Below, piece after piece: positions 41,969 through 51,717 of a stretch of 60,764 nucleotides of DNA. Each line of letters opens with the position of its first letter. Position 1 is the first letter of the stretch. The position numbers and the translations under genes were made by a program. The notes beneath the pieces were generated by a model, which saw only the letters and a program-made list of their open reading frames with translations, made no database searches and had not been told where the DNA came from. The stretch spans positions 1 to 60,764 of the forward strand of contig CALXAO010000013.1 in assembly GCA_944386295.1 (NCBI GenBank). The letters are read 5' to 3'. This DNA comes from an uncultured Clostridia bacterium (GTDB taxonomy: Bacteria; Bacillota; Clostridia; Oscillospirales; UBA644).

Positions 41969-42946
41969 TCAGGCTTTTTCTAAAAAGGTTAAAATCTGAT
42001 CTAAATATGGCTGGAGAACCGCTGCGGGACTGGCGTAAATTTCATGTTTTGATCCAAGTACCAGGATCAACTGGCCCTTCGGTACAGCAGCAATCCATTT
42101 CTGTTGTTCCTGAGAGCGAACAAAGGTATCTTCTTCCGCCTGAAAGAGCAGTACCGGAGCTGTTACCTGCCGGCAGGAGGCAGGGTTTAGCAGCACAGAG
42201 GTAATTTTCAGAGATTCTAGCAGCCAGCGATAGGAGGGATTTGCATTTTGGAGCTGCGGCTGGGCTATGCGCTTACGGTGGTAGTATAAAAAGCGTTCTC
42301 GACAGGTGTCAGGAGAGGCTTCAAAGGTTTCTTTTTCCGGAAAATATCCGCCTAGACCGGCAAAAATAGCTTTTTTCCCCTTTCCCATTCGGCATGCGCA
42401 GGCTGCAATCAACCGGGCCGCTGTTCTGGGGTATCCCTGAGTTTTGGCAGCAATCATAGGCGCGGTCAATACTGCCTTTTGAAACAGGTCCGGGGTCGTC
42501 TGTAAGATCCGGGCGCCGATAGCCCCACCCATGGAATGGGCATAAAGATAACGGGGCAAAGCCGGGTCCACCGGAATGACCACATTCCGGACAAAGTCAA
42601 CAAAGTCAATCACATAATCTTCAAACCGTTCCACGTGGGTCAGCCATAACTCGGGTACCTGCCGTACCGACCTGCCATGGCCTCGGTGGTCAAGGGCAAA
42701 TACATGGTATCCTGCCTGCAGAAAATACCAGGCCATTTCCCGAAACTTTTCGGCCGACTCTACAAAGCCGTGGGAAATAACAATGATTCCCTTTGGCTTT
42801 GGAGAAAGGTATGCTTCATAAGCCAACGTTTCATTTCGGGGTGTTTGATATTTCCGTCCGGGCAGGCGGCAGGCGGCCAAGCCTGGTTCTGCTTCCTGTT
42901 CCATCCGGTCAAAAAAACGGTTGTCTTCAAATACAGAAATTTTCAT
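41969..42946 (-). CDS. Lysophospholipase/monoacylglycerol lipase-like hydrolase
   Basis: 325 residues from the ATG at 42946, chosen because AAAGGATG sits 9 nt upstream; a longer start at 42958 has no room for a ribosome site. Hydrolase_4 fold: GIIVISHGFVESAEKFREMAWYFLQAGYHVFALDHRGHGRS, nucleophile elbow AHSMGG near residue 135, and a late GSKHEIYASP with the catalytic His. Probably cleaves a lipid ester. Last gene of the long minus-strand operon. Confidence 0.9.
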   Translation of the reverse strand: MKISVFEDNRFFDRMEQEAEPGLAACRLPGRKYQTPRNETLAYEAYLSPKPKGIIVISHGFVESAEKFREMAWYFLQAGYHVFALDHRGHGRSVRQVPELWLTHVERFEDYVIDFVDFVRNVVIPVDPALPRYLYAHSMGGAIGARILQTTPDLFQKAVLTAPMIAAKTQGYPRTAARLIAACACRMGKGKKAIFAGLGGYFPEKETFEASPDTCRERFLYYHRKRIAQPQLQNANPSYRWLLESLKITSVLLNPASCRQVTAPVLLFQAEEDTFVRSQEQQKWIAAVPKGQLILVLGSKHEIYASPAAVLQPYLDQILTFLEKA

Positions 42947-42967
42947 CGGACGGTTCATCCTTTCATA

Positions 42968-43765
42968 TTATCTTCCTGCGCCGAAAAGCACGCAGAAAAC
43001 GAAAAGCATGCCTGCCAGCAAGGGCTGATGCAGCAGATAAATCCACAACGAATGCCTGCCCAAAACGCAGATCGGTCTGGCCCAGCGATAGGGTCGGTCT
43101 GAGAGCAGGGAACGGCGGTCGCTATAAAGGGTTTTTCCCAGAAAAGCGCCTACAAGCACAATTCCGACAGTGGGAAATATAGGAAACCAGTCGGCGCCGT
43201 AGGATAGGGTGCCTAGAGCAATGCGCCAGACTGTATCCCAGGTCAGAACAACACAGACGGGAGCTTCGTTCCATTGGATTCCAATTCCCACGGCTACAAT
43301 CAGTAGACCTGCGGCCAAATACACCCAACGGTTGTCCCGGAGTTTTGACAGAATGGCGTACAGCAAAAAAGCAATGGTCATGCTGTGAAGAATTCCAAAT
43401 ACAATTAAAACATCCAAATCCGCCAGCAGGGTAATCATTCCAGTGACTGCCGTGATGCAAATGGCACCAAGCGCAGTTCGGCCAGCCTTTCGGAAAATCG
43501 AATGGCTCAGAGTACAGCCGATTCCGGCTAGCAGAAGAAACAAAGTGGCAAATACATTGTGACCGATCTGTCGGAGTGTGGAGTGAAAAAACCAGTTGCC
43601 AAACTGGAACAAAGCTCCTGGAATGCTGCTTCCGTTATTGGTTAGAAGCCGGGGGAACCCGTCAGGCAGTAAGGTACAGTCAAAGCAAAAGTGATCAAAG
43701 CACATGGCCAGCAGGGCAAGGCCTCGGAGAAAGTCCAGTTCAAAAATCCTTTTTTTCTCGGGCAC
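42968..43765 (-). CDS. DUF1624/HGSNAT-like membrane protein
   Basis: 265 residues with about seven membrane helices. The opening KRIFELDFLRGLALLAMCFDHFCFD is the signature of the DUF1624 (heparan-alpha-glucosaminide N-acetyltransferase-like) family, with RHSLWIYLLHQPLLAGML at the C-terminus. Members are thought to acylate envelope sugars; the substrate here is unknown. It follows ruvB by 3 bp. Confidence 0.88.
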   Translation of the reverse strand: MPEKKRIFELDFLRGLALLAMCFDHFCFDCTLLPDGFPRLLTNNGSSIPGALFQFGNWFFHSTLRQIGHNVFATLFLLLAGIGCTLSHSIFRKAGRTALGAICITAVTGMITLLADLDVLIVFGILHSMTIAFLLYAILSKLRDNRWVYLAAGLLIVAVGIGIQWNEAPVCVVLTWDTVWRIALGTLSYGADWFPIFPTVGIVLVGAFLGKTLYSDRRSLLSDRPYRWARPICVLGRHSLWIYLLHQPLLAGMLFVFCVLFGAGR

Positions 43766-43768
43766 GGT

Positions 43769-44764
43769 TTATTTCTCCTCTTTTAAATGCTTTCGGGCGG
43801 CATCCGTAACACATCGTCCACGGGGAGTACGATTAAGAAAGCCCAGTTGCATTAAATATGGCTCGTAAACATCCTCAATGGTAACGGCTTCTTCTCCTAC
43901 CATAGCCGCTAGGGTATCCAGTCCCACCGGACCCCCATCAAACTGTGTTAAGATAGCGGTTAGCATCCGTCGGTCCAATCCGTCCAGCCCCAAACGATCG
44001 ATTTCCAGGCGGCAGAGAGCTTCATCAGCAATGGCATCCGTAATTACTCCGTTTTCGATAACCTGGGCAAAGTCCCGGACCCGTTTTAACAGCCGATTGG
44101 CAATCCGAGGAGTTCCCCGGGATCTGGATGCGATTTCCCGCGCTCCGGAAGACGTGACCTGAATGTTCAGAATTCCTGCAGAACGCTTTACAATCCGAGT
44201 CAGTTCTTCGGTGGTATACAACTCCAACCGCAGCAGTACCCCAAACCGGTCTCGGAATGGGGACGCCAGTTGTCCGGATCGTGTAGTAGCGCCGATGAGA
44301 GTAAACCGGGGAAGATCAAACCGGATCGACCGAGCCGAGGGTCCCTTACCTAAAATAATGTCAAATTCGTAGTCCTCCATGGCTGGGTAGAGAACCTCTT
44401 CTACTGTCCGGGACAAACGGTGAATTTCGTCAATAAACAAAATATCCCCCGGCTGCAGGTTGGTCAGCAGGGCCACAATATCACCTGCCTTTTCCAAAGC
44501 GGGGCCAGAGGTGATACGGATGGAGACTCCCATTTCCGCTGCAATGATGTTGGCTAGGGTTGTTTTCCCCAGACCGGGAGGGCCGTAAAGCAATACATGG
44601 TCCAAAGCTTCGTCCCGTTTCCGGGCTGCTTCAATAAAAATTCGCATGTTTTCTTTGGCTTTTTCCTGACCGATGTATTCTTCCAGTCGAGAAGGACGCA
44701 GATTTTCGGCCTCATCTTCCTGATCCAGGGTACGGGCCGACAAAAGTCTTTCGTCAAATTCCAA
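43769..44764 (-). CDS. ruvB: Holliday junction branch migration helicase RuvB
   Basis: 331 residues, canonical. [19 protein letters not shown], Walker [16 protein letters not shown] near residue 60, Walker [11 protein letters not shown] near 110, sensor GATTRSG, the [10 protein letters not shown] segment and the C-terminal winged helix with [23 protein letters not shown]+ motor of the RuvAB complex. Sixteen bp after ruvA. Confidence 0.98.
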   Translation of the reverse strand: MEFDERLLSARTLDQEDEAENLRPSRLEEYIGQEKAKENMRIFIEAARKRDEALDHVLLYGPPGLGKTTLANIIAAEMGVSIRITSGPALEKAGDIVALLTNLQPGDILFIDEIHRLSRTVEEVLYPAMEDYEFDIILGKGPSARSIRFDLPRFTLIGATTRSGQLASPFRDRFGVLLRLELYTTEELTRIVKRSAGILNIQVTSSGAREIASRSRGTPRIANRLLKRVRDFAQVIENGVITDAIADEALCRLEIDRLGLDGLDRRMLTAILTQFDGGPVGLDTLAAMVGEEAVTIEDVYEPYLMQLGFLNRTPRGRCVTDAARKHLKEEK

Positions 44765-44779
44765 CCGAAATCCCTCCTT

Positions 44780-45376
44780 TTATTTCAGTGTGCCCGACAG
44801 TTGCCGCAGAGCCTGTCGAATCATATCTTCCGGGTTGTCGGCAGAGCATTTTGCTACAGCTGCCCTGGCCTCTGTCCGACTGTAGCCCAGGGCCAGCAGG
44901 GCGTTAATGGCATCCTCTTCCGTTTCTGCCAGAATGGAAGGGCGGGGGCCGCTTCCTTCGTCTGCCGAAAATCCGGTTTTGGCTAATTTGTCTTTCAGTT
45001 CCAAGCATATGCGCTGGGCCAACTTTGGCCCTACACCGGGAACCTTTGTAATCTGCCGATGGTCTCCAGCCAAAACGGCGCTTACAAGGGTGTCGGGCAA
45101 TAAGGTAGACAAAATGGCTAAAGCCACTTTTGGGCCTACGCCGCTGATAGAAATCAACTGTAAAAACAGCGTTTTTTCCTTTTCATCCCAAAAACCGTAC
45201 AGGGTCAGAGCATCTTCTTTAACATGCAGATAAGTGTAAAGTCGGATTCTGTTCTGTCCCGACAGTTCTCGGTAGGTATTCAAAGTAATATTGCAGGCAT
45301 ATCCTACCCCACCGCAGTCAATTACTGCCAGATCTGGGGTCAAATGTCCTAAAATTCCATCCAAAGAATAATACAT
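44780..45376 (-). CDS. ruvA: Holliday junction DNA helicase subunit RuvA
   Basis: 198 residues. N-terminal OB fold (MYYSLDGILGHLTPDLAVIDCGGVGYACNI), helix-hairpin-helix pairs (ISGVGPKVALAILS and VPGVGPKLAQRICLELKDK) and the RuvB-binding C-terminal domain (ALLALGYSRTEARAAVAKC). Tetramer that holds the four-way junction. Confidence 0.97.
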   Translation of the reverse strand: MYYSLDGILGHLTPDLAVIDCGGVGYACNITLNTYRELSGQNRIRLYTYLHVKEDALTLYGFWDEKEKTLFLQLISISGVGPKVALAILSTLLPDTLVSAVLAGDHRQITKVPGVGPKLAQRICLELKDKLAKTGFSADEGSGPRPSILAETEEDAINALLALGYSRTEARAAVAKCSADNPEDMIRQALRQLSGTLK

Positions 45377-45387
45377 AAAATGTCCTC

Positions 45388-45888
45388 CTACTGTCTCTGC
45401 CGGACCGTTAGATTTGAAATACCCATGGAATGGGCACAGCAGACTGCCAGTGCCAATGCATCAGCCGCATCGTCGGGGCGGGGAATCTTTTCCAGTCCCA
45501 GCAGCATACGGGTCATTTCCATGACCTGCCGCTTTTCGGCCCGTCCATAACCAGTAACCGCTTGTTTGACCTGAAGAGGCGTAAACTCATAGCATGGAAT
45601 CCTCGCTTTGCAGGCCGCAAGAAGAATTACACCCCGTCCCTGCGCCACCTGAATGCCTGTGGTAATATTGTATTTAAAAAATAGCTCTTCCACTGAAATT
45701 ACATCGGGTCTTGTTTCGGCCAGCAAAATCGAAAGCTGGTCATAAATCAACTCTAACCGCCGTTCAAAAGGGATTTTGGCCGGTGTTGTAATTGCGCCGC
45801 ACCGAGGGTCAAAAAATCGGTTTCCTTCATATCGGACGACACCCCAGCCCACAGTGCCAAACCCCGGATCTACGCCAAAAATAATCAT
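45388..45888 (-). CDS. ruvC: Holliday junction resolvase RuvC
   Basis: 166 residues. Catalytic acidic residues in FGVDPGFGTVGWGV (Asp near residue 6), SVEELFFKYNITTGIQVAQGRGV (Glu near 66) and RPDDAADALALAVC near the C-terminus. Dimeric nuclease that cuts RuvAB-bound junctions. 11 bp upstream of ruvA. Confidence 0.97.
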   Translation of the reverse strand: MIIFGVDPGFGTVGWGVVRYEGNRFFDPRCGAITTPAKIPFERRLELIYDQLSILLAETRPDVISVEELFFKYNITTGIQVAQGRGVILLAACKARIPCYEFTPLQVKQAVTGYGRAEKRQVMEMTRMLLGLEKIPRPDDAADALALAVCCAHSMGISNLTVRQRQ

Positions 45889-45901
45889 GTACGCTCCTTT
45901 A

Positions 45902-47251
45902 TTATAGCAGATTCCCGGTGGAATTACAAGCCGCCTCCAGGGGAATGTAGGGGAGAGTTACGTCGGTGATATTCGCACCCTCACTGGTCAGGCTCCGCCG
46001 CAATCCAGCCGCAGCAAACTGGGAAAAAAAGTCGGAAATAGCATGGTCAACGGTTTCCTCGTCATATTCGTCAAAAGTGGCTAGGCAGTAGTTGCGAATC
46101 TGCACCGGTTCCATCCGGTGTCGAGCTGCGTAATAAAGAATAAAATCGGTCAGTATCGCTCCCTCCGGATCGACAAACAAGGTTTCTGGCAAAGCCGAGA
46201 GCCCTTCGTCTGTCAGCTTGCGTTGTCGCAGCAGGGCGGTAATGAGGGTACGGGGCAACGAGGCACAGATATTATAGTGACAGACCGATTCCTCCAGAGG
46301 ACTTTCTCCCAAAGCTGCGGAAGTCAGGCTTTCCCATCCAATCCGAAGTCCTTCCCGGCCAAAGCTTGCCTTCCGGGCCCGAGCCAATGCTTCGGTTTCC
46401 GGTACAGTGTCAAAGACCTTCAGTACGGAGGCCGGCTTCCCAGCGAGGATCAAAGCCTGCTCTGCGGCCAGAAATGCCAAAATGGCTTCAGGGCGGCAAG
46501 GCAATGCCATGCAGAGTCCTTCTTGTCCCGAGGCTTGTAGGCGGGTAGAAAGAGCCTGCGTCTGGAGTTCAAAGAGACCGGACAGATAAAGTTCTGGCCG
46601 ATTCTTGCCGTAATAGGGGATCCGGATATCTCCTAGAGATTTGCGAAAAAACAACTCCGTGCTTTGATTGGTGTCTGTAACAAAGCATTCTTCGGGATAT
46701 GTCTGTACCCGGAAGGCAATTTCTTTTCCTTTCCGAAATAGGCCGCACATTCCCCGGTATACCCCTTCGGAAACACCCTCGCCCCAACCTGGGTTGGCTA
46801 CCGCCACGGTACATCCGGCGGAAGCCTTGGCGCAGAATTCTGCAATATCAGCTTCTATGCAGGGATAGGCGGTCATACTGGTGGGCAGAAGCAGCAGATC
46901 TGTCTTATCATTACCGGTATCAGATATGGCCACGGTTTTTCCCTTCCATTCAAATCGGCTTTTTTGGCTTAAGGAGCCATTTCGAAAATAAACGTTACCC
47001 ATCTGATTCAGTGAGGTAACAATAATTACCGAATGGGTTTCGGTATATTCGCAAAGCCGGTCAGCGGCCCGATCGGTCCGGTCAATAAAGCTTTTTTGAG
47101 AAAACAATGCGCCGCAGGTGGTTCCGGTCAGGGCAAAGGCGGGAAACAGGTAAAGTTCCGCCGGGTGAGCATTCATAAAAGCAATCATTCGGTCGGCGTT
47201 TTTCTCCGGGCAACCGGGAAGGACCGGCAGAACGCAGGCAAGCAGATTCAT
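45902..47251 (-). CDS. NadE-like pseudoenzyme (glutamine-dependent NAD+ synthetase homolog lacking both active sites)
   Basis: 449 residues against about 640 for NadE. The N-terminal part follows the nitrilase/glutaminase domain (ELYLFPAFALTGTTCGALFSQKSFID) but the catalytic Glu is Ala, and the Cys-containing ICEDLW region is replaced by ISDTGND. The C-terminal part follows the NAD synthase domain end (NICASLPRTLITALL, TDFILYYAARHRMEPVQI, FFSQFAAAGLRRS), yet the SGGLDS ATP loop is absent, replaced by CMALPCRPEAILAFL. The frame is intact and placed between ispF and ruvC with 0-13 bp spacing. A structural or regulatory role is likely; NAD synthesis is not. Confidence 0.75.
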   Translation of the reverse strand: MNLLACVLPVLPGCPEKNADRMIAFMNAHPAELYLFPAFALTGTTCGALFSQKSFIDRTDRAADRLCEYTETHSVIIVTSLNQMGNVYFRNGSLSQKSRFEWKGKTVAISDTGNDKTDLLLLPTSMTAYPCIEADIAEFCAKASAGCTVAVANPGWGEGVSEGVYRGMCGLFRKGKEIAFRVQTYPEECFVTDTNQSTELFFRKSLGDIRIPYYGKNRPELYLSGLFELQTQALSTRLQASGQEGLCMALPCRPEAILAFLAAEQALILAGKPASVLKVFDTVPETEALARARKASFGREGLRIGWESLTSAALGESPLEESVCHYNICASLPRTLITALLRQRKLTDEGLSALPETLFVDPEGAILTDFILYYAARHRMEPVQIRNYCLATFDEYDEETVDHAISDFFSQFAAAGLRRSLTSEGANITDVTLPYIPLEAACNSTGNLL

Positions 47252-47734
47252 TTAAACGTCTTCCTTTCTCACAGAGCAAACTGCATAAGCGGCAATTCCT
47301 TTTTCTTCTCCAGTAAAGCCTAGCCCTTCCTCTGTTTTTCCCTTTACGTTTACCCGTTGAGGAGAAATTCCAGCGGCAGCAGCAAGCCGACAAACCATTT
47401 CCTTTGCATAGGGAAAAATCTTGGGACGTTGCATGACCAATGTGACATCAATATTCTGAGGAACAAAGCCTTTTTGCCGTAAAAAAGCAGCAGTGTCAGC
47501 TAATAGATCCAGACTGTCGGCTCCTTTCCATTGCGGGTCAGTGTCGGGATATCGGCGGCCAATATCTCCTTCTGCCGCTGCTCCCAGAAGAGCATCAATC
47601 ACTGCGTGAACCAGTGCGTCTCCGTCGGAATGACCTTCTGGTCCCCAGTCAAAGGGAATCTGAACCCCTCCTAGAATGCAGGGACGGCCTAGCACCATTC
47701 GATGTACATCATATCCAAAGCCAAACAGTGTCAT
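47252..47734 (-). CDS. ispF: 2-C-methyl-D-erythritol 2,4-cyclodiphosphate synthase IspF
   Basis: 160 residues from the ATG at 47734; a longer frame lies inside trmB. GFGYDVHRM (metal Asp and His), GHSDGDALVHAVIDALLGAAAEGDIGRRYPD and the C-terminal KTEEGLGFTGEEKGIAAYAVC. It makes cMEPP in the MEP isoprenoid route, so this cell probably uses MEP rather than mevalonate. Overlaps trmB by 4 bp. Confidence 0.96.
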   Translation of the reverse strand: MTLFGFGYDVHRMVLGRPCILGGVQIPFDWGPEGHSDGDALVHAVIDALLGAAAEGDIGRRYPDTDPQWKGADSLDLLADTAAFLRQKGFVPQNIDVTLVMQRPKIFPYAKEMVCRLAAAAGISPQRVNVKGKTEEGLGFTGEEKGIAAYAVCSVRKEDV

Positions 47735-48417
47735 TTTCGTTCTCCTTTCGGCCGGGCCTTCACATGACAAATGGGTATTCCTTGTCTGGAAAACCGTTCT
47801 TCGTATTCGGTGTGGTAGGGATTTGCAATAATACTGCTGTGCAGGTCCCGCGTCAAATCCCATAGCTCCCAGCCGTCAGCTGCCAGCTCTTCCAAAGAAA
47901 AATTAAACAAGGAAACGTTATCGGTTTTTAACTCCAGCCAGCCTTCCGGTCGAAGAATTGTCCGATATCGATGTAAAAAAAACCGGTGAGTCAACCGCCG
48001 TTCAGCGTCCCTGTTTCGGGGCCAAGGGTCGGAAAAATTTAGATAGAGAACTTCTGCTGCCGCTTGGGGACAAAGAGCCGGGTGATCCACTGTTTCAAAA
48101 ATCGGCTGGCCTTTTTCCTTTCCCATATACCGGCGTTCCTTGCTCCCGGTCAGATCCCAGGCGTCTCCCAACAAGAATTTCAGGTTATTTAATCCGGCTG
48201 CTTGGGCCTTTTCAGCGGCCATGACAATTACGTCGGCTACCTTTTCTACACCCACAAATTGGCAGTTGGGAAAATCTGCTGCCATGGCCGACAAAAACGT
48301 ACCCTTACCGCATCCAATTTCTATTTGCAAATGTTCTGTCGGTTCCACCCAGGAAATCATCCAAGGGGCTACCTTTTCCAACCGAAGTTGGGTGTTTTTT
48401 TTCTTTCTTGCTCTCAT
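47731..48417 (-). CDS. trmB: tRNA (guanine-N7-)-methyltransferase TrmB
   Basis: 228 residues. SAM-binding IEIGCGKGTFLSAMA near residue 37, VGVEKVADVIVMAAEKA, LYLNFSDPWPRNRDAERRLTHRFFL near 135 and the C-terminal TEYEERFSRQGIPICHVKA. It methylates G46 of tRNA. It occupies the spot after mnmG where many Firmicutes carry rsmG. Overlaps both neighbours by 4 bp. Confidence 0.96.
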   Translation of the reverse strand: MRARKKKNTQLRLEKVAPWMISWVEPTEHLQIEIGCGKGTFLSAMAADFPNCQFVGVEKVADVIVMAAEKAQAAGLNNLKFLLGDAWDLTGSKERRYMGKEKGQPIFETVDHPALCPQAAAEVLYLNFSDPWPRNRDAERRLTHRFFLHRYRTILRPEGWLELKTDNVSLFNFSLEELAADGWELWDLTRDLHSSIIANPYHTEYEERFSRQGIPICHVKARPKGERK

Positions 48418-50303
48418 GGCTTTTCCTCCTGAGAATGATGTTGTCCCAGCCAGATCAGGAGCACCGTTACATCTGCAGGGGAAACACCAGAAATTCGGCT
48501 TGCCTGGCCCACCGAAGCCGGACGAAGTTTATTTAGCTTTTGCTGGGCTTCAATCCGCAGACCTTGTACTGTAGTGTAATCCAGATCGGCAGGCAGTTTT
48601 TTATATTCTAGTTTTCGAAACTGTTCGGCTTGCCGCAGCTGTCGCTGAATATATCCTGCATATTTAAGGGAAATTTCTACCTGTTCTGTAACCGCTGCCG
48701 GGAGAAAAGGACGGTCTTTGTCCACTTCCGCGAGCAGCGCGTAATCCAATTCCGGACGGCGGAGCAGGTCGGCCAGAGAAATACCAGAAGCTGCCGGCGC
48801 AGAATTCCTGCTGGCCAGCAGATTGGAAACCTGTTCCGGGGAAAACCATGTATGCTCTGTCCGTTGGATTTCGGTTTCCACTTGCCGGTATTTTTCTCGA
48901 AATCGGGCATAGCGTTCTTCGGAAATCAATCCGATTTCATAACCCAAAGGAGTCAGCCGGGCATCTGCGTTGTCCTGCCGCAGGAGAAGCCGGTATTCCG
49001 AACGGGAGGTCATCATCCGGTAAGGTTCCCGGGTCCCCTTGGTTACCAGATCATCAATTAGTGTCCCGATGTAGGAGGAACTCCGGTCCAGGGTTACCTG
49101 TTGTTTTCCTCTGCAGCGGTGGGCAGCATTAATGCCGGCAATTAATCCCTGGGCAGCGGCTTCTTCATAACCTGAGGTTCCGTTAAACTGTCCGGCGCCA
49201 TACAGCCCTGGAAATTCCCGGAATTCCAATGTGGGCAGTAGCTGCAGCGGGTCAGCGCAGTCGTATTCAATGGCGTAGGCAGTGCGCATGATCCGGGCAT
49301 GGGAAAAACCAGGTAGGGTCCGCAGCATTTTTTCCTGGACCTCTTCCGGCAGAGAAGAAGAAAAACCCTGCAAATACATTTCATCGGTAGTTTCTCCCAT
49401 GGGTTCCAGGAACAGTTGGTGCCGGGGCTTATCAGCAAAGCGTACCACTTTGTCTTCAATAGACGGACAGTACCGAGGACCGATGCCTTCAATTTTTCCG
49501 GAATACAGAGGGGATCGGTGCAGATTTTCCCGAATAACCCGATGGGTTTCCTCGTTTGTATAAACCAAATAACATTCCCTGGTATTCGGTCCAAGATCCC
49601 TGCCTTCGTTTTCAAAGGAAAAAGGGACTACCGGGGTGTCTCCATATTGAGGTTCCAGCTGGGACAGATCTACCGAGGTTCGGAGAATCCGAGGAGGTGT
49701 TCCGGTTTTAAAACGCATTAACTCTAGTCCCAAAGCTCGGAGCCGTTCCGTAAGCAGGGTAGCAGGGAACATTCCATCCGGTCCGCTGGGGTAGGTCTCA
49801 TCCCCTACAATAATCCGGCCTTGCAAATAGGTTCCGCAGGCTAAGATTACACTCTTAGCTCTGTGTACTGCACCCAGTCGGGTGACAATTTCCCAGCCAA
49901 TTTTGGTTTTACGTAAATCTACAATTTCCGCCTGCCGCAGGCTCAGGTTTGGGGTGGTTTCGGCGGTGTGCTTCATAATGTCTTGATATTTTCGGCGGTC
50001 GGCCTGAATTCGCAGGGAATGAACCGCTGGCCCCTTGCCTCGGTTCAACATTCGGCTTTGTAAAAACACCCGGTCGGCCACTTTTCCCATCTCACCTCCC
50101 AGGGCGTCAATTTCTCGGACCAAATGGCCCTTGGCGGTACCTCCAATGGAGGGATTGCAGGGCATATTGCCTACCGCGTCTAAATTAATGGTAAACAAAA
50201 CGGTCTGACAACCCAACCGGGCAGCCGCAAATGCCGCTTCCAAGCCTGCGTGTCCGGCCCCAACAACGGCGATATCCCAGGTTGCTGCACTATATTCGGT
50301 CAA
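48414..50303 (-). CDS. mnmG: tRNA 5-carboxymethylaminomethyluridine modification protein MnmG (GidA)
   Basis: 629 residues from TTG 50303, chosen because AGGAGGAG lies 8 nt upstream and the product then starts just before WDIAVVGAGHAGLEAAFAAAR, the FAD-binding fold. MPCNPSIGGTAKGHLVREIDALGGEM, SGPDGMFPATLLTERL and FKTGTPPRI are typical MnmG motifs; the C-terminal domain binds MnmE. With MnmE it modifies U34 of several tRNAs. It starts 13 bp after the mnmE stop. Confidence 0.96.
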   Translation of the reverse strand: MTEYSAATWDIAVVGAGHAGLEAAFAAARLGCQTVLFTINLDAVGNMPCNPSIGGTAKGHLVREIDALGGEMGKVADRVFLQSRMLNRGKGPAVHSLRIQADRRKYQDIMKHTAETTPNLSLRQAEIVDLRKTKIGWEIVTRLGAVHRAKSVILACGTYLQGRIIVGDETYPSGPDGMFPATLLTERLRALGLELMRFKTGTPPRILRTSVDLSQLEPQYGDTPVVPFSFENEGRDLGPNTRECYLVYTNEETHRVIRENLHRSPLYSGKIEGIGPRYCPSIEDKVVRFADKPRHQLFLEPMGETTDEMYLQGFSSSLPEEVQEKMLRTLPGFSHARIMRTAYAIEYDCADPLQLLPTLEFREFPGLYGAGQFNGTSGYEEAAAQGLIAGINAAHRCRGKQQVTLDRSSSYIGTLIDDLVTKGTREPYRMMTSRSEYRLLLRQDNADARLTPLGYEIGLISEERYARFREKYRQVETEIQRTEHTWFSPEQVSNLLASRNSAPAASGISLADLLRRPELDYALLAEVDKDRPFLPAAVTEQVEISLKYAGYIQRQLRQAEQFRKLEYKKLPADLDYTTVQGLRIEAQQKLNKLRPASVGQASRISGVSPADVTVLLIWLGQHHSQEEKP

Positions 50304-50316
50304 AATCCGTCTCCTC

Positions 50317-51669
50317 CTATTTTCCCACACAAAAGCGGGAAAAAATATCCGTCACAATCTGCTCCGATACCGTTTTTCCAGTCAATTCCCCAATGGCCGC
50401 TAGGGCATCTTCCCCATCGGCCAGCAGTACGTCTGGTGTCATTCTCTGATTTTTTACTGCCCGGGTCAGCGCTTCTTCTGCTCGGCATAAACATTGGTAA
50501 TGTCGTAAATCGCAGAGTAGTTCCCCATTTTCTGTAGGCTTATCCAACAAAAGTCGGGCTGGCAGACTGGCCAGCTGATCAAATCCGTCTCCTGTGATTG
50601 CGCTAACAGTTACTATGGCATTCGCACCGGGAAATTCTTTTGTTTGCCGGAAGATGCCTAAGTCTGATTTGTTCAGCAGTACAATTTTTTTCGCGCCTGA
50701 CGGCAGAGCAGCAAACTCCGCTGCTTCTTCTGGAGTTGTCGCTGCGGCTCCGTCACAGACCCACAAAATCAACTCTGCTCGAGCCAGAGCTGCCCGGGTC
50801 CGATCTACGCCTAACTGTTCTACGTGGTCATCGGTTTGGTGCAAGCCTGCCGTGTCTGTCAGACATAGCTTTAGTCCACTTAGAGTTATCGTTTCTTCCA
50901 CCGTATCCCGGGTGGTTCCTGGGATATCAGTTACAATGCTCCGCTCGTAGCCTATCAGGCGATTCATGACGCTGGATTTTCCGGCGTTAGGTCTTCCTGC
51001 AATAACAGTGGCTATTCCATCCCGAATTTTCCGGCCATCGGAATAGGATGCAAGCAACTTCCGAATTCGACTGAGACAGTCTTCCAGCCGGAGGCTTAGT
51101 TCTTCTGGGGGAATTTCTCCGATTTCATCGTCTGGGTAATCCACATAGGCCAGCAGGGGAGAAATCAGTTCCAGCAGCGCAGTGTTGATTTCTTCTAGTC
51201 TTGCCGACAACTGACCTTTCATTTGAGCTAAGGCGGCATCCGCCGCCCGTTGGCTATCTGCGGCAATTAAATCAGCCACTCCTTCGGCTTCGGTCAGATC
51301 CAATTTTCCATTCAAAAAGGCTTGCTTCGTAAATTCCCCCCGTTCTGCCTGCCGTGCTCCGCAAGCAATCAACCGGCACAGGGCCTGCTGGAGTAAAAAC
51401 GGATTTCCGTGACAGGAAATTTCCACCGTGTCCTCTCCGGTATAGCTGTGAGGCGCCCGGAAAGACGCCACGATTACGCGGTCCAATTCCCGGTCACCAT
51501 CCATAAGCGCGCCGTAGGCCAAAGCTCTGGGGCAGTCTTCCGCCAACGCTCCGGAAAAAAAATGCAACGCTTTTTTGGCCACCAGGAAGGCTTCCGGCCC
51601 CGACAGGCGCAGCACACCGATTGCGGATGGGGCAAAGGGGGTTGCCAGAGCCACGATGGTATGATTCAT
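50317..51669 (-). CDS. mnmE: tRNA modification GTPase MnmE
   Basis: 450 residues. N-terminal formyl-THF-binding domain (TIVALATPFAPSAIGVLRLSGPEAF), helical domain with the G domain inserted: G1 AGRPNAGKSSVMN near residue 222, DIPGTTRDTVEE, DTAGLHQTDD, NKSDL; C-terminal FCVGK (canonical FCIGK). Partner of MnmG. Separated from jag by a hairpin. Confidence 0.97.
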   Translation of the reverse strand: MNHTIVALATPFAPSAIGVLRLSGPEAFLVAKKALHFFSGALAEDCPRALAYGALMDGDRELDRVIVASFRAPHSYTGEDTVEISCHGNPFLLQQALCRLIACGARQAERGEFTKQAFLNGKLDLTEAEGVADLIAADSQRAADAALAQMKGQLSARLEEINTALLELISPLLAYVDYPDDEIGEIPPEELSLRLEDCLSRIRKLLASYSDGRKIRDGIATVIAGRPNAGKSSVMNRLIGYERSIVTDIPGTTRDTVEETITLSGLKLCLTDTAGLHQTDDHVEQLGVDRTRAALARAELILWVCDGAAATTPEEAAEFAALPSGAKKIVLLNKSDLGIFRQTKEFPGANAIVTVSAITGDGFDQLASLPARLLLDKPTENGELLCDLRHYQCLCRAEEALTRAVKNQRMTPDVLLADGEDALAAIGELTGKTVSEQIVTDIFSRFCVGK

Positions 51670-51687
51670 AGGGTGTTTCCTTTCTGC

Positions 51688-51717
51688 AAAAATGCCGCCC
51701 GGATTTGCCCGGACGGC
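51688..51717 (-). terminator. Attenuator-like terminator between jag and mnmE
   Basis: On the minus strand GCCGTCCGG / CCGGGCGGC forms a 9-bp stem with one mismatch, followed by ATTTTTGC. It lies in the 54-bp gap between jag and mnmE, inside the operon, so it may partly terminate transcription or stabilise the upstream mRNA. Confidence 0.6.
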
